From the NCBI RefSeq assembly GCF_001294455.1, contig NZ_LIKT01000012.1, forward strand, positions 1 through 64,000: DNA of 64,000 nucleotides, read 5' to 3'. Position numbers and translations under genes: made by a program. Positions 54,000 through 64,000 of the stretch are shown here, piece after piece (the stretch's first letter is position 1; each line of letters opens with the position of its first letter). A model generated the notes under the pieces. The model made no database searches. It was not told the origin of the DNA and saw nothing but the letters and a program-made list of their open reading frames with translations. The DNA is from Phaeobacter sp. 11ANDIMAR09. Its GTDB lineage: Bacteria; Pseudomonadota; Alphaproteobacteria; Rhodobacterales; Rhodobacteraceae.

Positions 54000-54792
54000 A
54001 GATCTAAAGCTCCTGACCCTGGCCGCCAAAGCAGCGGGAGATATCGCGCTGAAATACTCAGGCCCAACCGCGCAGCGCTGGGACAAACCGGATGGCCAGG
54101 GCCCGGTGACCGAAGCCGATCTGGCGGTCAATGCCATGTTGGAAGACATGCTGCCAAAGGCGCGGCCCGACTATGGCTGGCTGTCGGAGGAAAGCGAAGA
54201 CAACGAGGCGCGGCTAGGTAAGGACCACGTCTTTATCATCGATCCCATTGATGGCACCCGCAGTTTTGCCGAGGGCTCGGCCACCTGGGCCCATTCGCTG
54301 GCTGTGGCCAAACGGGGCGAAGTCACTGCAGCGGTGATTTACCTGCCACAACGCGATCTGCTGTATACCGCCTCCAAAGGGGGCGGCGCCTTTTGCAATG
54401 GCAGGCCGATTTCGGTGACCTCGCCTGCGGCGCTGAGTGCAGCAAAGGTGCTGACTGCCAAGCCCAACCTGGATGCACAGCATTGGCTGGGCGGTGCCGC
54501 GCCGACCTTCCAGCGCAGCTACCGCCCCTCGCTGGCCTATCGGCTGGCCCGTGTTGCCGATGGCGGCTACAGCGCCATGCTGACCCTGCGACGCAGTTGG
54601 GAATGGGACATTGCCGCAGGCGATCTGATCCTGCGCGAAGCTGGCGGCCTAATCAGTGACCGGCTCAAAGCGCCTTTGCAGTTCAACAATCCAACCCCGC
54701 TGCTGGAGGGCGTGGTTGCGGCAACCCCGACCACCCACCAAGAGCTGCTCAAGGCGCTGGACCCCAAAGGTCCCGGCATCCCTGGACAATGA
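53986..54792 (+). CDS. Inositol monophosphatase family phosphatase (CysQ/SuhB type)
   Basis: The 268-residue protein starts with TTG at 53986, 8 bp after AAGGA; no in-frame ATG exists nearby. Metal and phosphate motifs are typical: YGWLSEESED (metal Glu), IIDPIDGTRSFAEG and WEWDIAAGDLILREAGG. The substrate could be inositol phosphate, 3'-phosphoadenosine phosphate or histidinol phosphate. The family does not settle it. It follows pmbA with overlap and precedes the Kdo transferase gene. Confidence 0.88.
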   Translation: MPAAEDLKLLTLAAKAAGDIALKYSGPTAQRWDKPDGQGPVTEADLAVNAMLEDMLPKARPDYGWLSEESEDNEARLGKDHVFIIDPIDGTRSFAEGSATWAHSLAVAKRGEVTAAVIYLPQRDLLYTASKGGGAFCNGRPISVTSPAALSAAKVLTAKPNLDAQHWLGGAAPTFQRSYRPSLAYRLARVADGGYSAMLTLRRSWEWDIAAGDLILREAGGLISDRLKAPLQFNNPTPLLEGVVAATPTTHQELLKALDPKGPGIPGQ

Positions 54793-54836
54793 TGGCCTAT
54801 GCGCCCCAGCGCGCGCGCATGACCAGGCTGCAGTGA

Positions 54837-56018
54837 ATGACCGAGGCTCGGACAATAATGTCTCCACCGCGCCCAGCAGGCGAAGTGCTCTGGCTCCATG
54901 CCACCAATGTCGAACGCCTCATGGCGCTTTGTGATATTGGCCAAAGGCTCAAGGCCATGCGTCCCGACCTGGTGGTTCTGTGCACCTGGGAGGCCGATAT
55001 GGGGGAGGTTCCTGGGGGGGAGGGCTGCGATTACATGCTCGGCCCCTTGCCCGCAGATCAGACCAACGAATCTCGGGCCTTTCTCAGCCAGTGGCGGCCG
55101 GATCTATGTCTCTGGGCGGGCGGCAACCTGCGCCGGGGACTGCTGCGACAGATGCGGGAACAGGGCGTGTCTGCCCTTTTGGTCGACATTCTGGAAAGCG
55201 AGCTGCCTGCCCGCAGGCTGCGCTGGCTGCCGGATCAGCGCCATCGGATCTTCAGCGGTTTTGAAGCGGTCTTCACGCCCTCCAAATCCGTACATAATCA
55301 GCTGTTGCGCAGCCAGCTGTCAGTGGAACAGGTCCAACTGACCAGTCGGCTGCGGCTGTCGACGGTGCCACCGGGGTGCAACCACGAAGACTTGGGCGCC
55401 TTGCAACAGGATCTAGGCAGCCGCCCTGTCTGGCTGGCCGCCCAGGCCCAGCTACAAGAAATGCCCGCGTTGATTGAGGCCCATCGCACCGCCCTACGGC
55501 TGCTGCACAGGATGCTTTTGGTCATCGCCCTGGACGACCCGGAATGCCGCGGGCGCGCCCGCAATCTCATCCAGGCCAGCGGGTTGCAATGCGCCGATTG
55601 GGACGCCGGGGATGAGCTCAATGATTATACGCAGATTCTGATCACCGACAGCGCCAGTCTTGGGCTGTGGTATCGGCTGGCCCCCGTTACCCTGCTGGGG
55701 TCGAGCCTGGCACAGGATATGCCGGGTCAGAATCCACTAGATGCCCTTGCCTTGGGATCGGTTGTGCTGCATGGCCCCGGTCAGGGCCACCACAGGGCAA
55801 TCTACGATCAACTGGCCGCGCTGAAGGCCACAAAACAGGTCGACAATGCTCAGGGGCTGGCCGAGATGGTGATTCACCTATCGGCCCCGGATATGGCCGC
55901 CAAACGGGCACTGGCCGGCTGGAACGCCGTCACCGACGGCGCGGAAATGACCGATCAATTGATAGACAGGGTTCAGGATATTCTGGACCTGCGCGAGGAT
56001 CAAAATGCGACCTCCTGA
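54837..56018 (+). CDS. Divergent Kdo transferase-like glycosyltransferase (WaaA/KdtA type)
   Basis: The 393-residue protein lacks a strong membrane anchor but has the GT30 order of features. The N-terminal Rossmann half shows [33 protein letters not shown]. The C-terminal half holds [27 protein letters not shown] and [10 protein letters not shown]. In E. coli the catalytic Glu follows HAVSVGE. Here HATNVER leaves it displaced, so it may be a variant enzyme. It overlaps lpxK by 14 bp, a strong sign that it works on lipid A. Confidence 0.78.
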   Translation: MTEARTIMSPPRPAGEVLWLHATNVERLMALCDIGQRLKAMRPDLVVLCTWEADMGEVPGGEGCDYMLGPLPADQTNESRAFLSQWRPDLCLWAGGNLRRGLLRQMREQGVSALLVDILESELPARRLRWLPDQRHRIFSGFEAVFTPSKSVHNQLLRSQLSVEQVQLTSRLRLSTVPPGCNHEDLGALQQDLGSRPVWLAAQAQLQEMPALIEAHRTALRLLHRMLLVIALDDPECRGRARNLIQASGLQCADWDAGDELNDYTQILITDSASLGLWYRLAPVTLLGSSLAQDMPGQNPLDALALGSVVLHGPGQGHHRAIYDQLAALKATKQVDNAQGLAEMVIHLSAPDMAAKRALAGWNAVTDGAEMTDQLIDRVQDILDLREDQNATS

Positions 56019-57003
56019 GTTTTGGAACAAACCGCCGCAGAGCTTTGATCTGCGCCGCCTGCTGCTTGCACCTTTGGGCTGGGTCTACGGCGCGGCCACC
56101 GCCCGGCGACAGCGTAGCCCCGGATATCAGGCCACTGTGCCGGTGATCTGCGTCGGCAATCTCAATGCCGGGGGCACCGGCAAGACTCCAACCGTGATCT
56201 GGCTGATGGAGGCCCTGCGGAACATGGGGCATGACCCTCATGTGGTGACACGGGGCTATGGCGGCACCTTGCAGGGGCCCGTGGCAGTGGACCCCGGCAA
56301 ACACCGGGCAAGCGATTGCGGAGACGAACCCCTGTTGCTGGCGGCCTTTGGCGAGGTCTGGGTGGCCCGTGATCGGGCTGCTGGCGCCCAGGCCGCAGAA
56401 GCCGCAGGGGCCAGCGTTATCCTGCTGGATGACGGGTTCCAAAACCCCAGCGTGACCAAGGATCTATCGCTTGTGGTGGTGGATGCCGCCCGTGGCTTTG
56501 GCAATGGCAGCTGTCTGCCGGCAGGCCCCCTACGTGAACCCGTGGAGCCAGGCCTGCGCCGTGCCGATTTGGTTCTGTCCATTGGCACAGCGGTGGCCCA
56601 GGAACAGTTCATCAAACTCTGGGGCAGTCACCTGCGGGGCTTGCCCCATGTCCAAGCTGTACTTGAGCCCTTACAGACTGGCATGCCCTGGAAAGACACA
56701 CCCGTTCTCGCCTTTGCCGGCATCGGCCACCCGCAAAAGTTCTTTGACACCCTGCGTGGCCTGGGGGCCAGGATCCTCCACGCCGAAGCTCTGGATGATC
56801 ACCAGCCGCTCTCCACCGCGTTGATGACCCGGCTGGAGGCAGATTCAAAACTGCGTGGTGCACAATTGGTCACCACCGAAAAGGACGCTGTGCGCCTGCC
56901 CGCGAGTTTCCGCCACAAGGTCATCACGCTGCCCGTGCGCCTGAATATCAAGGATGATCAGGCCCTCATGGAGCGGCTAAAGACCGTTGCGCCCGCCCCC
57001 TAG
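56005..57003 (+). CDS. lpxK: Tetraacyldisaccharide 4'-kinase
   Basis: This 332-residue enzyme phosphorylates lipid A at the 4' position. The P-loop [11 protein letters not shown] (about residues 53-63) and [12 protein letters not shown] (about 145-156) match LpxK, as do [14 protein letters not shown] and [12 protein letters not shown]. It starts inside the transferase gene (14-bp overlap), so pmbA, the phosphatase, the transferase and lpxK form a four-gene envelope operon. A terminator-like hairpin follows. Confidence 0.93.
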   Translation: MRPPEFWNKPPQSFDLRRLLLAPLGWVYGAATARRQRSPGYQATVPVICVGNLNAGGTGKTPTVIWLMEALRNMGHDPHVVTRGYGGTLQGPVAVDPGKHRASDCGDEPLLLAAFGEVWVARDRAAGAQAAEAAGASVILLDDGFQNPSVTKDLSLVVVDAARGFGNGSCLPAGPLREPVEPGLRRADLVLSIGTAVAQEQFIKLWGSHLRGLPHVQAVLEPLQTGMPWKDTPVLAFAGIGHPQKFFDTLRGLGARILHAEALDDHQPLSTALMTRLEADSKLRGAQLVTTEKDAVRLPASFRHKVITLPVRLNIKDDQALMERLKTVAPAP

Positions 57004-57020
57004 TCATCCGGAACTGCATC

Positions 57021-57052
57021 AAACAAAAAAGGCCCGGAGTTTCCCCCGGGCC
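57021..57052 (-). terminator. Terminator between lpxK and the DsbA-like gene
   Basis: GGCCCGG (57031-57037) and CCGGGCC (57046-57052) form a stem. On the minus strand it is followed by TTTTTTGTTT, so it ends the DsbA-like transcript. It may also serve lpxK, since only 20 bp separates it from the lpxK stop. Confidence 0.8.
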
Positions 57053-57080
57053 CTCGCAATCTCAAACAGTCAAACCAGGC

Positions 57081-57752
57081 TTAGCCGTCGAGTTCGGCGT
57101 CGATCAGAGCTTTGAAACTTGCATAGGACTGATTGGCAATCTTGGTGCCATTCAAAACAAATGAAGGAGTCGATTCGACACCGTCCGCTGTTGCATTTTC
57201 CTGATACCAGCTGACCAGAGTCTGTGCCTTGGCGCCATCCTGCAGGCAGGCTTCAACCGTGTCTTTGTCCAGCCCGGCCACAGCGCCGATCTTGCGTAGG
57301 GCGTCGATGACCTCAGATGCGCCACCGGCACGGGTCCAGTCGGACTGACCTTTGTAGATCAGATCGCTGATACCAAAGAACTTCTCGGGACCGCCACACC
57401 GGGCAATCATCGAAGCCCAGAGGCCGTAGCGATCAAAATAGACCTCGCGGTAGATCAGTTTGACCTTCCCGGTGTCGATGTAATCTGCCTCGATCTGCGG
57501 GTAGACTTCTTTGTGGAAGTTGGCGCAGTGCACACAGGTGTAAGAGGCGTATTCGATCAGGGTGACCGGCGCATCTTCAGCTCCGACAACCATTTCGACA
57601 ATAGTCGAGGTGTCAACTTCGGCCTCTTGCGCAGTGGCGGCCCCAACCAGGGACAGATCGGGCAAGCGCGTTTGGCTGTTGTAGCCAGTGATGGCATAGG
57701 CCCCGGCAGCAAGTGCCACCGCAGCAAAAACACCAGACATAAGACGGGTCAT
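57081..57752 (-). CDS. DsbA-family thiol:disulfide protein
   Basis: The 223-residue periplasmic protein has a signal or anchor sequence at residues 1-22. The thioredoxin fold with DsbA helical insert follows, with the redox motif YTCVHCANFHKEV at about residue 74. FVLNGTKIANQSYASF near the C-terminus includes the preceding cis-Pro (TPSF). Such proteins reduce or oxidise cysteines in the periplasm. It is transcribed opposite to lpxK and overlaps DUF721 by 4 bp. Confidence 0.9.
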   Translation of the reverse strand: MTRLMSGVFAAVALAAGAYAITGYNSQTRLPDLSLVGAATAQEAEVDTSTIVEMVVGAEDAPVTLIEYASYTCVHCANFHKEVYPQIEADYIDTGKVKLIYREVYFDRYGLWASMIARCGGPEKFFGISDLIYKGQSDWTRAGGASEVIDALRKIGAVAGLDKDTVEACLQDGAKAQTLVSWYQENATADGVESTPSFVLNGTKIANQSYASFKALIDAELDG

Positions 57753-58276
57753 TCATACCTCTTTCTTTGCGTTTTCTTCTTTGTCAGCACATTGCGCCCC
57801 AACCGTTCAAGCGCGGCGCGCAGATCTTCGTTTTCGACCCCTTCGGCGGCCTGAGCCGCCTCTGCCTGATCCTGCGGATCAACCGGGGCGAGCTTTTGCA
57901 CCTTGGGGGCGTGTTTGAATTCTACCTGGCCATCGGAAAACCCGGTGGGAGCAGTCTGGGTGATCCAAACCTTGGAAATGGCATTATAACCGTAGACCGC
58001 GTTCACCTTTTCCCGCAGCCGTTCCTTTTGCATCTCCAGCATTGGCGCATTGGCGCCATTGGTCAGCACCGTCAGCGTGGCACCAAAGGAACTGCGCCCA
58101 TAGCCAACCTTGACCGGGCGGGCGATCGCAGCAATATCGGAGCCGGCAATCTCCTCCCAATGGGTGAGCAGACGCGAGACCGCAAAGCCACGGCTTTCGC
58201 CCGCCTTGCGAATCTGATCCGACAGGAGCCGGGAGGTGCGAGAGAACCCGCGTGTGGTGCTGCGCCTGAATGCCAT
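57749..58276 (-). CDS. dciA: DUF721/DciA-family replication helicase loader
   Basis: From the ATG at 58276 the protein has 175 residues; a longer frame to 58336 is unlikely. The DUF721 core is visible in THWEEIAGSDIAAIARPVKVGYG, and LTVLTNGANAPMLEMQKERL follows. DciA helps load the DnaB helicase at replication forks in bacteria without DnaC. The acidic C-terminal tail has no pattern. It overlaps the DsbA-like gene by 4 bp and is divergent from mutY. Confidence 0.85.
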   Translation of the reverse strand: MAFRRSTTRGFSRTSRLLSDQIRKAGESRGFAVSRLLTHWEEIAGSDIAAIARPVKVGYGRSSFGATLTVLTNGANAPMLEMQKERLREKVNAVYGYNAISKVWITQTAPTGFSDGQVEFKHAPKVQKLAPVDPQDQAEAAQAAEGVENEDLRAALERLGRNVLTKKKTQRKRYE

Positions 58277-58360
58277 AATCTGGTTTTGCTTGACTGCTCC
58301 CCCTATTGTAAAGGGGGCACGTAGCATGGTCATCAAAACAACGACACCAAGGGGTAAAGA

Positions 58361-59464
58361 ATGCGTGATTTAGGCAAAACCCCGCAGGCGGTGGCAGACG
58401 AGACCGTGCTGAATCAAGAGCTGCTCGGCTGGTACGACCGCAATGCCCGCAGTATGCCCTGGCGCATTTCCCCGGCAGATCGCGCCCTTGGGGTGCAGCC
58501 CGACCCCTATCGGGTCTGGCTCAGCGAAGTCATGCTGCAACAGACCACGGTTGCCGCCGTAACAGATTATTTCCAGCGCTTTACCCAGCGCTGGCCAAGC
58601 GTGATGGATCTGGCCGCTGCCGAAGATGCCCAGGTGATGGCCGAGTGGGCGGGGCTGGGCTATTATGCCCGCGCCCGCAATCTGCTGAAATGCGCCCGTA
58701 TGGTGGCACATGATCTGGAGGGCAACTTTCCCGACACCTATGAGGCCCTGCTGAAGCTGCCCGGCATTGGCCCCTATACCGCAGCCGCCGTGGCCTCCAT
58801 TGCCTTTGACCAGCGCGAGACGGTGCTCGACGGTAATGTGGAGCGGGTCATGTCGCGGCTGCATAATGTCCACGATCCGCTGCCTGCGGTGAAACCCGTG
58901 CTGAAAGATCACGCCGGGCGCCTGACGCCAGAACTGCGCCCCGGGGATTATGCCCAAGCGGTGATGGATCTGGGAGCGACCATCTGCACCCCCAAAAACC
59001 CCGCCTGCGGCATCTGCCCCTGGCGTGCCCCCTGTCTGGCACGGGTGGCAGGAACCGCTCCTGATCTGCCCAAAAAGATCCCAAAACAGCCCAAACCCAC
59101 GCGGCTGGGGCTGGCCTATCTGGCCCGCAGCGTTGATGGCGCCTGGCTGCTGGAGCGCCGCCCCGACAAGGGCTTGCTGGGAGGCATGCTGGGCTGGCCA
59201 GGATCAGACTGGAACGAAGCCCCTGCACCGCGCCCCCCCTTTGAAGCCAACTGGCGCGATCTGGGCGGAGAGGTCCGCCACACATTCACCCATTTCCATC
59301 TCATTTTGCAGGTAAAAATCGCAGAACTGCCCGCCGGTCACAATCTTGCCCCCGGGCAGGAGCTGCTGTCGCGGCACGCGTTTCGCCCTCAGGATCTGCC
59401 AACCGTGATGCGCAAGGCATTTGATCTGTGGGAAGGCTCTGATTTCAACCCGGCTAGGGACTGA
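58361..59464 (+). CDS. mutY: A/G-specific adenine glycosylase MutY
   Basis: The 367-residue enzyme removes adenine mispaired with 8-oxoguanine. The helix-hairpin-helix reads LLKLPGIGPYTAAAVASIAF with the active Asp further on, and Glu in MLQQTTVAAV is catalytic. The [4Fe-4S] cluster motif CTPKNPACGICPWRAPC lies near residue 209. The C-terminal NUDIX-like domain (about 245-367) recognises 8-oxoG. The start is divergent from dciA with an 84-bp gap. Confidence 0.95.
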   Translation: MRDLGKTPQAVADETVLNQELLGWYDRNARSMPWRISPADRALGVQPDPYRVWLSEVMLQQTTVAAVTDYFQRFTQRWPSVMDLAAAEDAQVMAEWAGLGYYARARNLLKCARMVAHDLEGNFPDTYEALLKLPGIGPYTAAAVASIAFDQRETVLDGNVERVMSRLHNVHDPLPAVKPVLKDHAGRLTPELRPGDYAQAVMDLGATICTPKNPACGICPWRAPCLARVAGTAPDLPKKIPKQPKPTRLGLAYLARSVDGAWLLERRPDKGLLGGMLGWPGSDWNEAPAPRPPFEANWRDLGGEVRHTFTHFHLILQVKIAELPAGHNLAPGQELLSRHAFRPQDLPTVMRKAFDLWEGSDFNPARD

Positions 59465-59600
59465 ACCCGCACCAGGGAAAGCCGCACCTAAACTGCACCT
59501 TTGTAAGCGCTTCAGACCTCTTGGGTTTCACATAGAACAGGCCTAGTCTCTGCCCATATCGTCAGGCCCGCTCTGGGCCCCTGATTTTGGAGTCTAACCG

Positions 59601-60737
59601 ATGATCGCCGCTGATACCCTACCGCGCTGGCAATCCGCCCTCCCCTTCTGGCTCTCCTTTTTGCTGCTGCCGCTCCTGTGGCTGGCCGCCTTCTTTGGAG
59701 GAGGGGTCATCCTGCTGCCGCCACTGGTGACCTGGTATCTTTTTGCCATCCTTGACGGTCTCTTGGGGCTCAATCTGGAAAACGCCGATCCGACAACACC
59801 GGAAGACGACTTGATCTGGTATCGGCGGCTGACCACGGCCTGGGTGCCCCTGCAGTTTTTCACCCTCTTTGGGCTGATCTGGTTCGTCAGTGATGCCAGT
59901 CACCTTTCGGGGCTGGAAAAGTTCGGGGTGTTCTTTGGCGCGGGAGTCGTCACCGGCACCATCGGCATCAACTACAGCCATGAGCTGATGCACCAAAAGA
60001 ACAACCTGGAGCGCAATCTTGGGGATCTCCTGCTGGCCATGGTGCTTTATTCGCATTTCCGCTCGGAACACCTGCTGGTGCACCACCGCTACGTGGGTAC
60101 GCCACGCGATCCTGTAACCGCTTATTACAACGAAGGCTTTCATCGCTTCTATCCGCGTGTGCTACGGCAATGCTGGCAGTCTGCCTTTCGGGCAGAGCGC
60201 GAGAAGCTGGCGAAAAAGAATCTGCCCTGGACCCATGCCAAAAACCCCTTCTTCCGCTATTGGGCGCTGCAGATTCTGATGCTTGCCCTCGCAGTGCTCT
60301 TGGGGGGGCTGACCGGGGTGCTGCTGTTTCTGGTACAGGCCGGGGTGGCCATCTGGCAGCTAGAGCTGGTGAACTATGTCGAACACTATGGGCTGACCCG
60401 CAAACATCTCGGCGAGGGCAAATACGAACATGTGCGCCCGCATCATTCCTGGAATGCGGCCCATAAGGCTTCAAACTGGCTCCTGATCAATCTGCAGCGC
60501 CACTCAGACCATCACTACCGCCCGGACCGCCGCTTTCCGCTGCTGCAAAATTATACCACGGCCGATGCGCCGCAGCTGCCCTATGGCTACCCGGTGATGA
60601 CTGTTGCTGCGATGATCCCGCCCCTGTGGCGCCGAGTGATGAACCCCCGGGTGCGACGCTGGCGTCAGATGTATTATCCCGAAATCACGGATTGGAGCCT
60701 CTACAACAAGGCAAAGAACCCGATGCCAAAATCTTGA
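59601..60737 (+). CDS. AlkB-type membrane alkane/fatty-acid monooxygenase
   Basis: The 378-residue membrane diiron hydroxylase has about six helices. Its eight-histidine set is visible: NYSHELMHQ, EHLLVHHRYVG, NYVEHYGL and LQRHSDHHYRPDRRF. The family hydroxylates alkanes or fatty acyl chains with electrons from rubredoxin. No rubredoxin gene is next to it. It is followed by a very strong hairpin, so it is monocistronic. The native substrate is unknown. Confidence 0.92.
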   Translation: MIAADTLPRWQSALPFWLSFLLLPLLWLAAFFGGGVILLPPLVTWYLFAILDGLLGLNLENADPTTPEDDLIWYRRLTTAWVPLQFFTLFGLIWFVSDASHLSGLEKFGVFFGAGVVTGTIGINYSHELMHQKNNLERNLGDLLLAMVLYSHFRSEHLLVHHRYVGTPRDPVTAYYNEGFHRFYPRVLRQCWQSAFRAEREKLAKKNLPWTHAKNPFFRYWALQILMLALAVLLGGLTGVLLFLVQAGVAIWQLELVNYVEHYGLTRKHLGEGKYEHVRPHHSWNAAHKASNWLLINLQRHSDHHYRPDRRFPLLQNYTTADAPQLPYGYPVMTVAAMIPPLWRRVMNPRVRRWRQMYYPEITDWSLYNKAKNPMPKS

Positions 60738-60763
60738 TCCCCAAAATTTTGGCCACAAAGGCA

Positions 60764-60799
60764 AAAGAACACTGACCAGCCCAATGGTCAGTGTTCTTT
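60764..60799. terminator. Perfect 15-bp hairpin terminator after AlkB-type gene
   Basis: AAAGAACACTGACCA (60764-60778), loop GCCCAA, TGGTCAGTGTTCTTT (60785-60799): 15 perfect pairs with T's at its end. It lies 27 bp after the monooxygenase stop codon. Confidence 0.9.
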
Positions 60800-61058
60800 A
60801 AAGACCCTTGGCGAGGGCCTCAAGGAGGCGCAGATAGGGAAGGACCTGAAGGATGGTCTCCCCCCGCTGCACTGCAACGAAGGCATCCTGTCAGTGCACT
60901 CTTTCCAAATCCATAATGGGCGCCATGCAACCCAGAGATGTCATCATTAAGCGCTTGAAATTGAACGAAAAAAATTTGATCAGTAAATTCATTTCACCAG
61001 CGATAAATCGGCTAAACACCTAACCTTAAAGCAGAATCACCACCTTAACCCGTCAGAA
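60800..61058. other. 259-bp gap after the AlkB-type gene
   Basis: I find no gene, RNA or repeat in it. The AT-rich 60955-61040 part may hold the tail of the adenylate cyclase transcript, which ends at 61059 on the minus strand. Confidence 0.4.
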
Positions 61059-62447
61059 TCAGCGCCGGGCCCAGACCGTCATTGCGGTATCCAGGCCGCG
61101 CACTTCCTGATCTGGATGGCAGTCGAATCCTCTCACCAGATTGGAGGCGGGTTGTTCCTGCTGAGCCTGATGACGCAGCTCGTCGCTCATCACGATGGGG
61201 GTTTGCAGCCTCCGGGTCATCTCTTCCAACCTGGCAGCTACATTTACCGCAGTGCCAATAACCGCATATTCCAGCCGGTTGGCACCGATATCTCCCAGCA
61301 GCGTCTCGCCGAAATGAATGCCAATTCCGGCCTGGATCTCCGGCTCTCCCTGGCGGCGGCGTTCGCGGTTCCAGATTGTCAGGGACTCCTGCATTGCCAA
61401 AGCACAGTCCAAAGCATTGCTGGCATCGCGCTCCCCTGCCGTTGGAGTACCAAAGGTCGCCATCAGACCATCGCCCAGGTATTTGTCCAGCGTCCCGTTA
61501 TGCCGAAAGACCTCGCGCTCCATCCGACCGTGAAATCCCCGCAGCAGGGCAATAACCTGATGCGGATCGCGATCCGCAGCAAGCCGAGTAAACCCGATGA
61601 TATCGATAAACAGAACTGCAACATTCTGAATTTTCACCTGCTTGAGCGGTTCATCATTCTGCGACAGCTGCTCGACCACATTTGGGGAGAAATAGCGAGA
61701 CAGATTGGCGCGTTCACGTTCCAGCCCGGCATTGCTCAGCAAGAGCGTGTTCATCCGCCGCACCGAAAACCCCAGTGTGATAGCGACGATGAGAAAGACA
61801 ATGACTTCCTGCACCCTAAGCGACAGCATGAAATCATTGGGATCCAGAAACTGCAACAGATCACTGTCAGCCCCAAAGGCTGCAACGGCCGCCTCAGTCA
61901 ACCCCGCTGTCGGCAGGGTAAACCAGACCGCAAGCCCCAGCGCCACCAGCCACATGCCCGTGGTCCAGACGCCAATGGCGATCACTGTACGCCAGGAATA
62001 GGCCATGGTCCCGGCGGCGAGGATCACAAAGAAGTAGATGAAGTTGTCGAATCGGTACTGCATCGCCAGCGGCAGGGAATCGGTGCTCAACGGATTGGGC
62101 CCGACCATGCCCAATGTCATCAGGAACAGATCGATGAAAATCAAAAACAGCTCCATACGGGACCGACCCACCCGGCCAGCCCGCTGAATGAACCAGCCAT
62201 TCAGGCAGACCAATCCCATGATGCCAATGTAATAGATGACCTCAATCCGGGGATGAACGATCACCAGGAAGACCACAAAAATCGCCATGGCAATCCAGCG
62301 CGCTTTGACCGCGAGTTCCAGCCCCTGACGTTTGTGGTTTTCCAGCGCATCCAGGACATATTGCGATTCTGCGGCCTGCGCCTCTGCCGGATCCGGGAAA
62401 TATCTTCCGTTCTTAGGCTTGGACGAAATCAGAGCGGTATCAGTCAT
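61059..62447 (-). CDS. Membrane-bound class III adenylate cyclase
   Basis: From the ATG at 62447 (AGGGA 7 bp upstream) the protein has 462 residues. The N-terminal region holds about six helices (residues 48-235). The catalytic domain (about 265-420) shows the metal Asp in VAVLFIDIIGFTRLA, GDGLMATFGTP with the second metal Asp, and GIGIHFGETLLGDIG. It makes cAMP. A sensor role of the membrane part is inferred. It is downstream of the ccrM terminator, on the same strand. Confidence 0.9.
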   Translation of the reverse strand: MTDTALISSKPKNGRYFPDPAEAQAAESQYVLDALENHKRQGLELAVKARWIAMAIFVVFLVIVHPRIEVIYYIGIMGLVCLNGWFIQRAGRVGRSRMELFLIFIDLFLMTLGMVGPNPLSTDSLPLAMQYRFDNFIYFFVILAAGTMAYSWRTVIAIGVWTTGMWLVALGLAVWFTLPTAGLTEAAVAAFGADSDLLQFLDPNDFMLSLRVQEVIVFLIVAITLGFSVRRMNTLLLSNAGLERERANLSRYFSPNVVEQLSQNDEPLKQVKIQNVAVLFIDIIGFTRLAADRDPHQVIALLRGFHGRMEREVFRHNGTLDKYLGDGLMATFGTPTAGERDASNALDCALAMQESLTIWNRERRRQGEPEIQAGIGIHFGETLLGDIGANRLEYAVIGTAVNVAARLEEMTRRLQTPIVMSDELRHQAQQEQPASNLVRGFDCHPDQEVRGLDTAMTVWARR

Positions 62448-62522
62448 CGGGCAGTCCCTATTGCTGCGCCCTAGATAGGCAGTCTTGCGCCAGCATACAT
62501 CCCCTAAGCGGCCAGAGGTACG

Positions 62523-62607
62523 AAAAAACCCCGCCATAAAGGCGGGGCAAGGTGCGGTCTGCGCGTTTCATGCCGCGTCACGCGGGGTGACGCAGGAACG
62601 CAGACCG
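62523..62607 (-). terminator. Terminator and second hairpin after ccrM
   Basis: CCCCGCC-ATAAA-GGCGGGG (62529-62547) is followed on the minus strand by TTTTTTCG, the ccrM terminator. Next to it, CGGTCTGCG (62555-62563) pairs with CGCAGACCG (62599-62607) around an inner GCGTCA/TGACGC stem. This is an unusual second structure just before the terminator. Confidence 0.75.
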
Positions 62608-62644
62608 TCGGTTAACTGTGATGATTTTGAAACCGGGAGCAGGC

Positions 62645-63844
<1,200 letters not shown>

Positions 63845-63859
63845 TCAGCGTGCTGCGGT

Positions 63860-64000
63860 TCACTCTTGATACAATATCTTGTGTACCGGCTTAAATGAGC
63901 GCCGATGATGTGGTGTCACCCCCAATTCGACAAGCGCCTCACGGTGTTGCTTTGAGGGATATCCCGCGTTCTTCTCCCATCCATATCCTGGAAACTGTTG
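63860..64000 (-). CDS. rnhB: Ribonuclease HII, C-terminal part (runs off the right edge)
   Basis: The last 46 codons of an open frame enter from the right edge and stop with TGA at 63860-63862. They encode the RNase HII C-terminal pattern [18 protein letters not shown], followed by [13 protein letters not shown]. The catalytic domain lies beyond the window. RNase HII removes ribonucleotides from DNA. Its order rnhB-ccrM is conserved in alphaproteobacteria. Confidence 0.92.
   Translation of the reverse strand, partial: QQFPGYGWEKNAGYPSKQHREALVELGVTPHHRRSFKPVHKILYQE

Noticed and set aside
61062-61073. GCGCCGGGCCCA near the adenylate cyclase end as a fourth structured repeat
   Set aside because: It is part of the coding sequence (Trp-Ala-Arg-Arg) and lacks the hairpin and the downstream GGGCGGGAGC.
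61116-62474. 452-residue plus-strand open frame opposite the adenylate cyclase gene
   Set aside because: It is a shadow of the adenylate cyclase on the other strand and has no domain that I recognise.

Overview
The window reads as a chromosomal segment of a marine alphaproteobacterium of the Rhodobacteraceae, roseobacter group. I base this on the GC-rich coding style, the CcrM (GANTC) methyltransferase beside rnhB, a CenR-type response regulator, the DUF3576-leuS-lptE-holA order, two large GcvT-type dimethylglycine/sarcosine dehydrogenases, and short intergenic repeats. The genus cannot be fixed from the sequence alone.

Region 1 (1-5.75 kb) is the right end of an integrated accessory element. 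It holds a complete IS30-family insertion sequence, a DUF4345 membrane protein divergent from a TetR regulator, a tight three-gene cassette (XRE regulator, two-helix membrane protein, HNH nuclease), a divergent excisionase-like protein, and a tyrosine integrase. The element ends in a 3' fragment of tRNA-Arg(CCT), which marks the attachment site. The left end lies outside the window.

Region 2 (5.8-17.9 kb) concerns small-molecule and methylated-amine metabolism. It has a PLP racemase/aldolase with an aldonolactone-oxidase-like flavoprotein, DUF1272, an AllA-like protein, two dimethylglycine-dehydrogenase paralogues, a GlxA/GbdR-type regulator, a GFA-family protein, a LysE exporter and an XRE-cupin regulator. 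Two copies of a 25-bp inverted repeat lie in front of the regulator gene. A third copy with identical spacing lies 19 kb away in front of a gamma-butyrobetaine-dioxygenase-like gene, which suggests a shared regulon.

Region 3 (18-41.3 kb) is mostly core genome: thiolase, a STAS/anti-sigma-kinase pair, gamma-glutamyltransferase, hspQ, an AEC transporter, a transglycosylase lipoprotein, lolA, ftsK, a DapC-like aminotransferase, an amidase, a UbiH-family hydroxylase, Trm112, a LON-domain protein, CnoX-type thioredoxin, xthA, the dioxygenase, the CenR-like regulator, ribA, an L,D-transpeptidase-like protein and a YggS protein. Three copies of a structured repeat, whose hairpin arms differ but still pair, lie between genes here.

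Region 4 (41.4-64 kb) contains a major porin, DUF3576-leuS-lptE-holA, a GST, a TIGR03862-type flavoprotein, a crotonase-fold protein without the catalytic glutamates plus an SDR, DUF2125, a pmbA/IMPase/waaA-like/lpxK envelope operon, a DsbA-like thioredoxin, DciA (DUF721), mutY, an AlkB-type monooxygenase, a membrane adenylate cyclase, ccrM and the 3' end of rnhB. Two GANTC sites lie just upstream of ccrM, as expected for methylation feedback.
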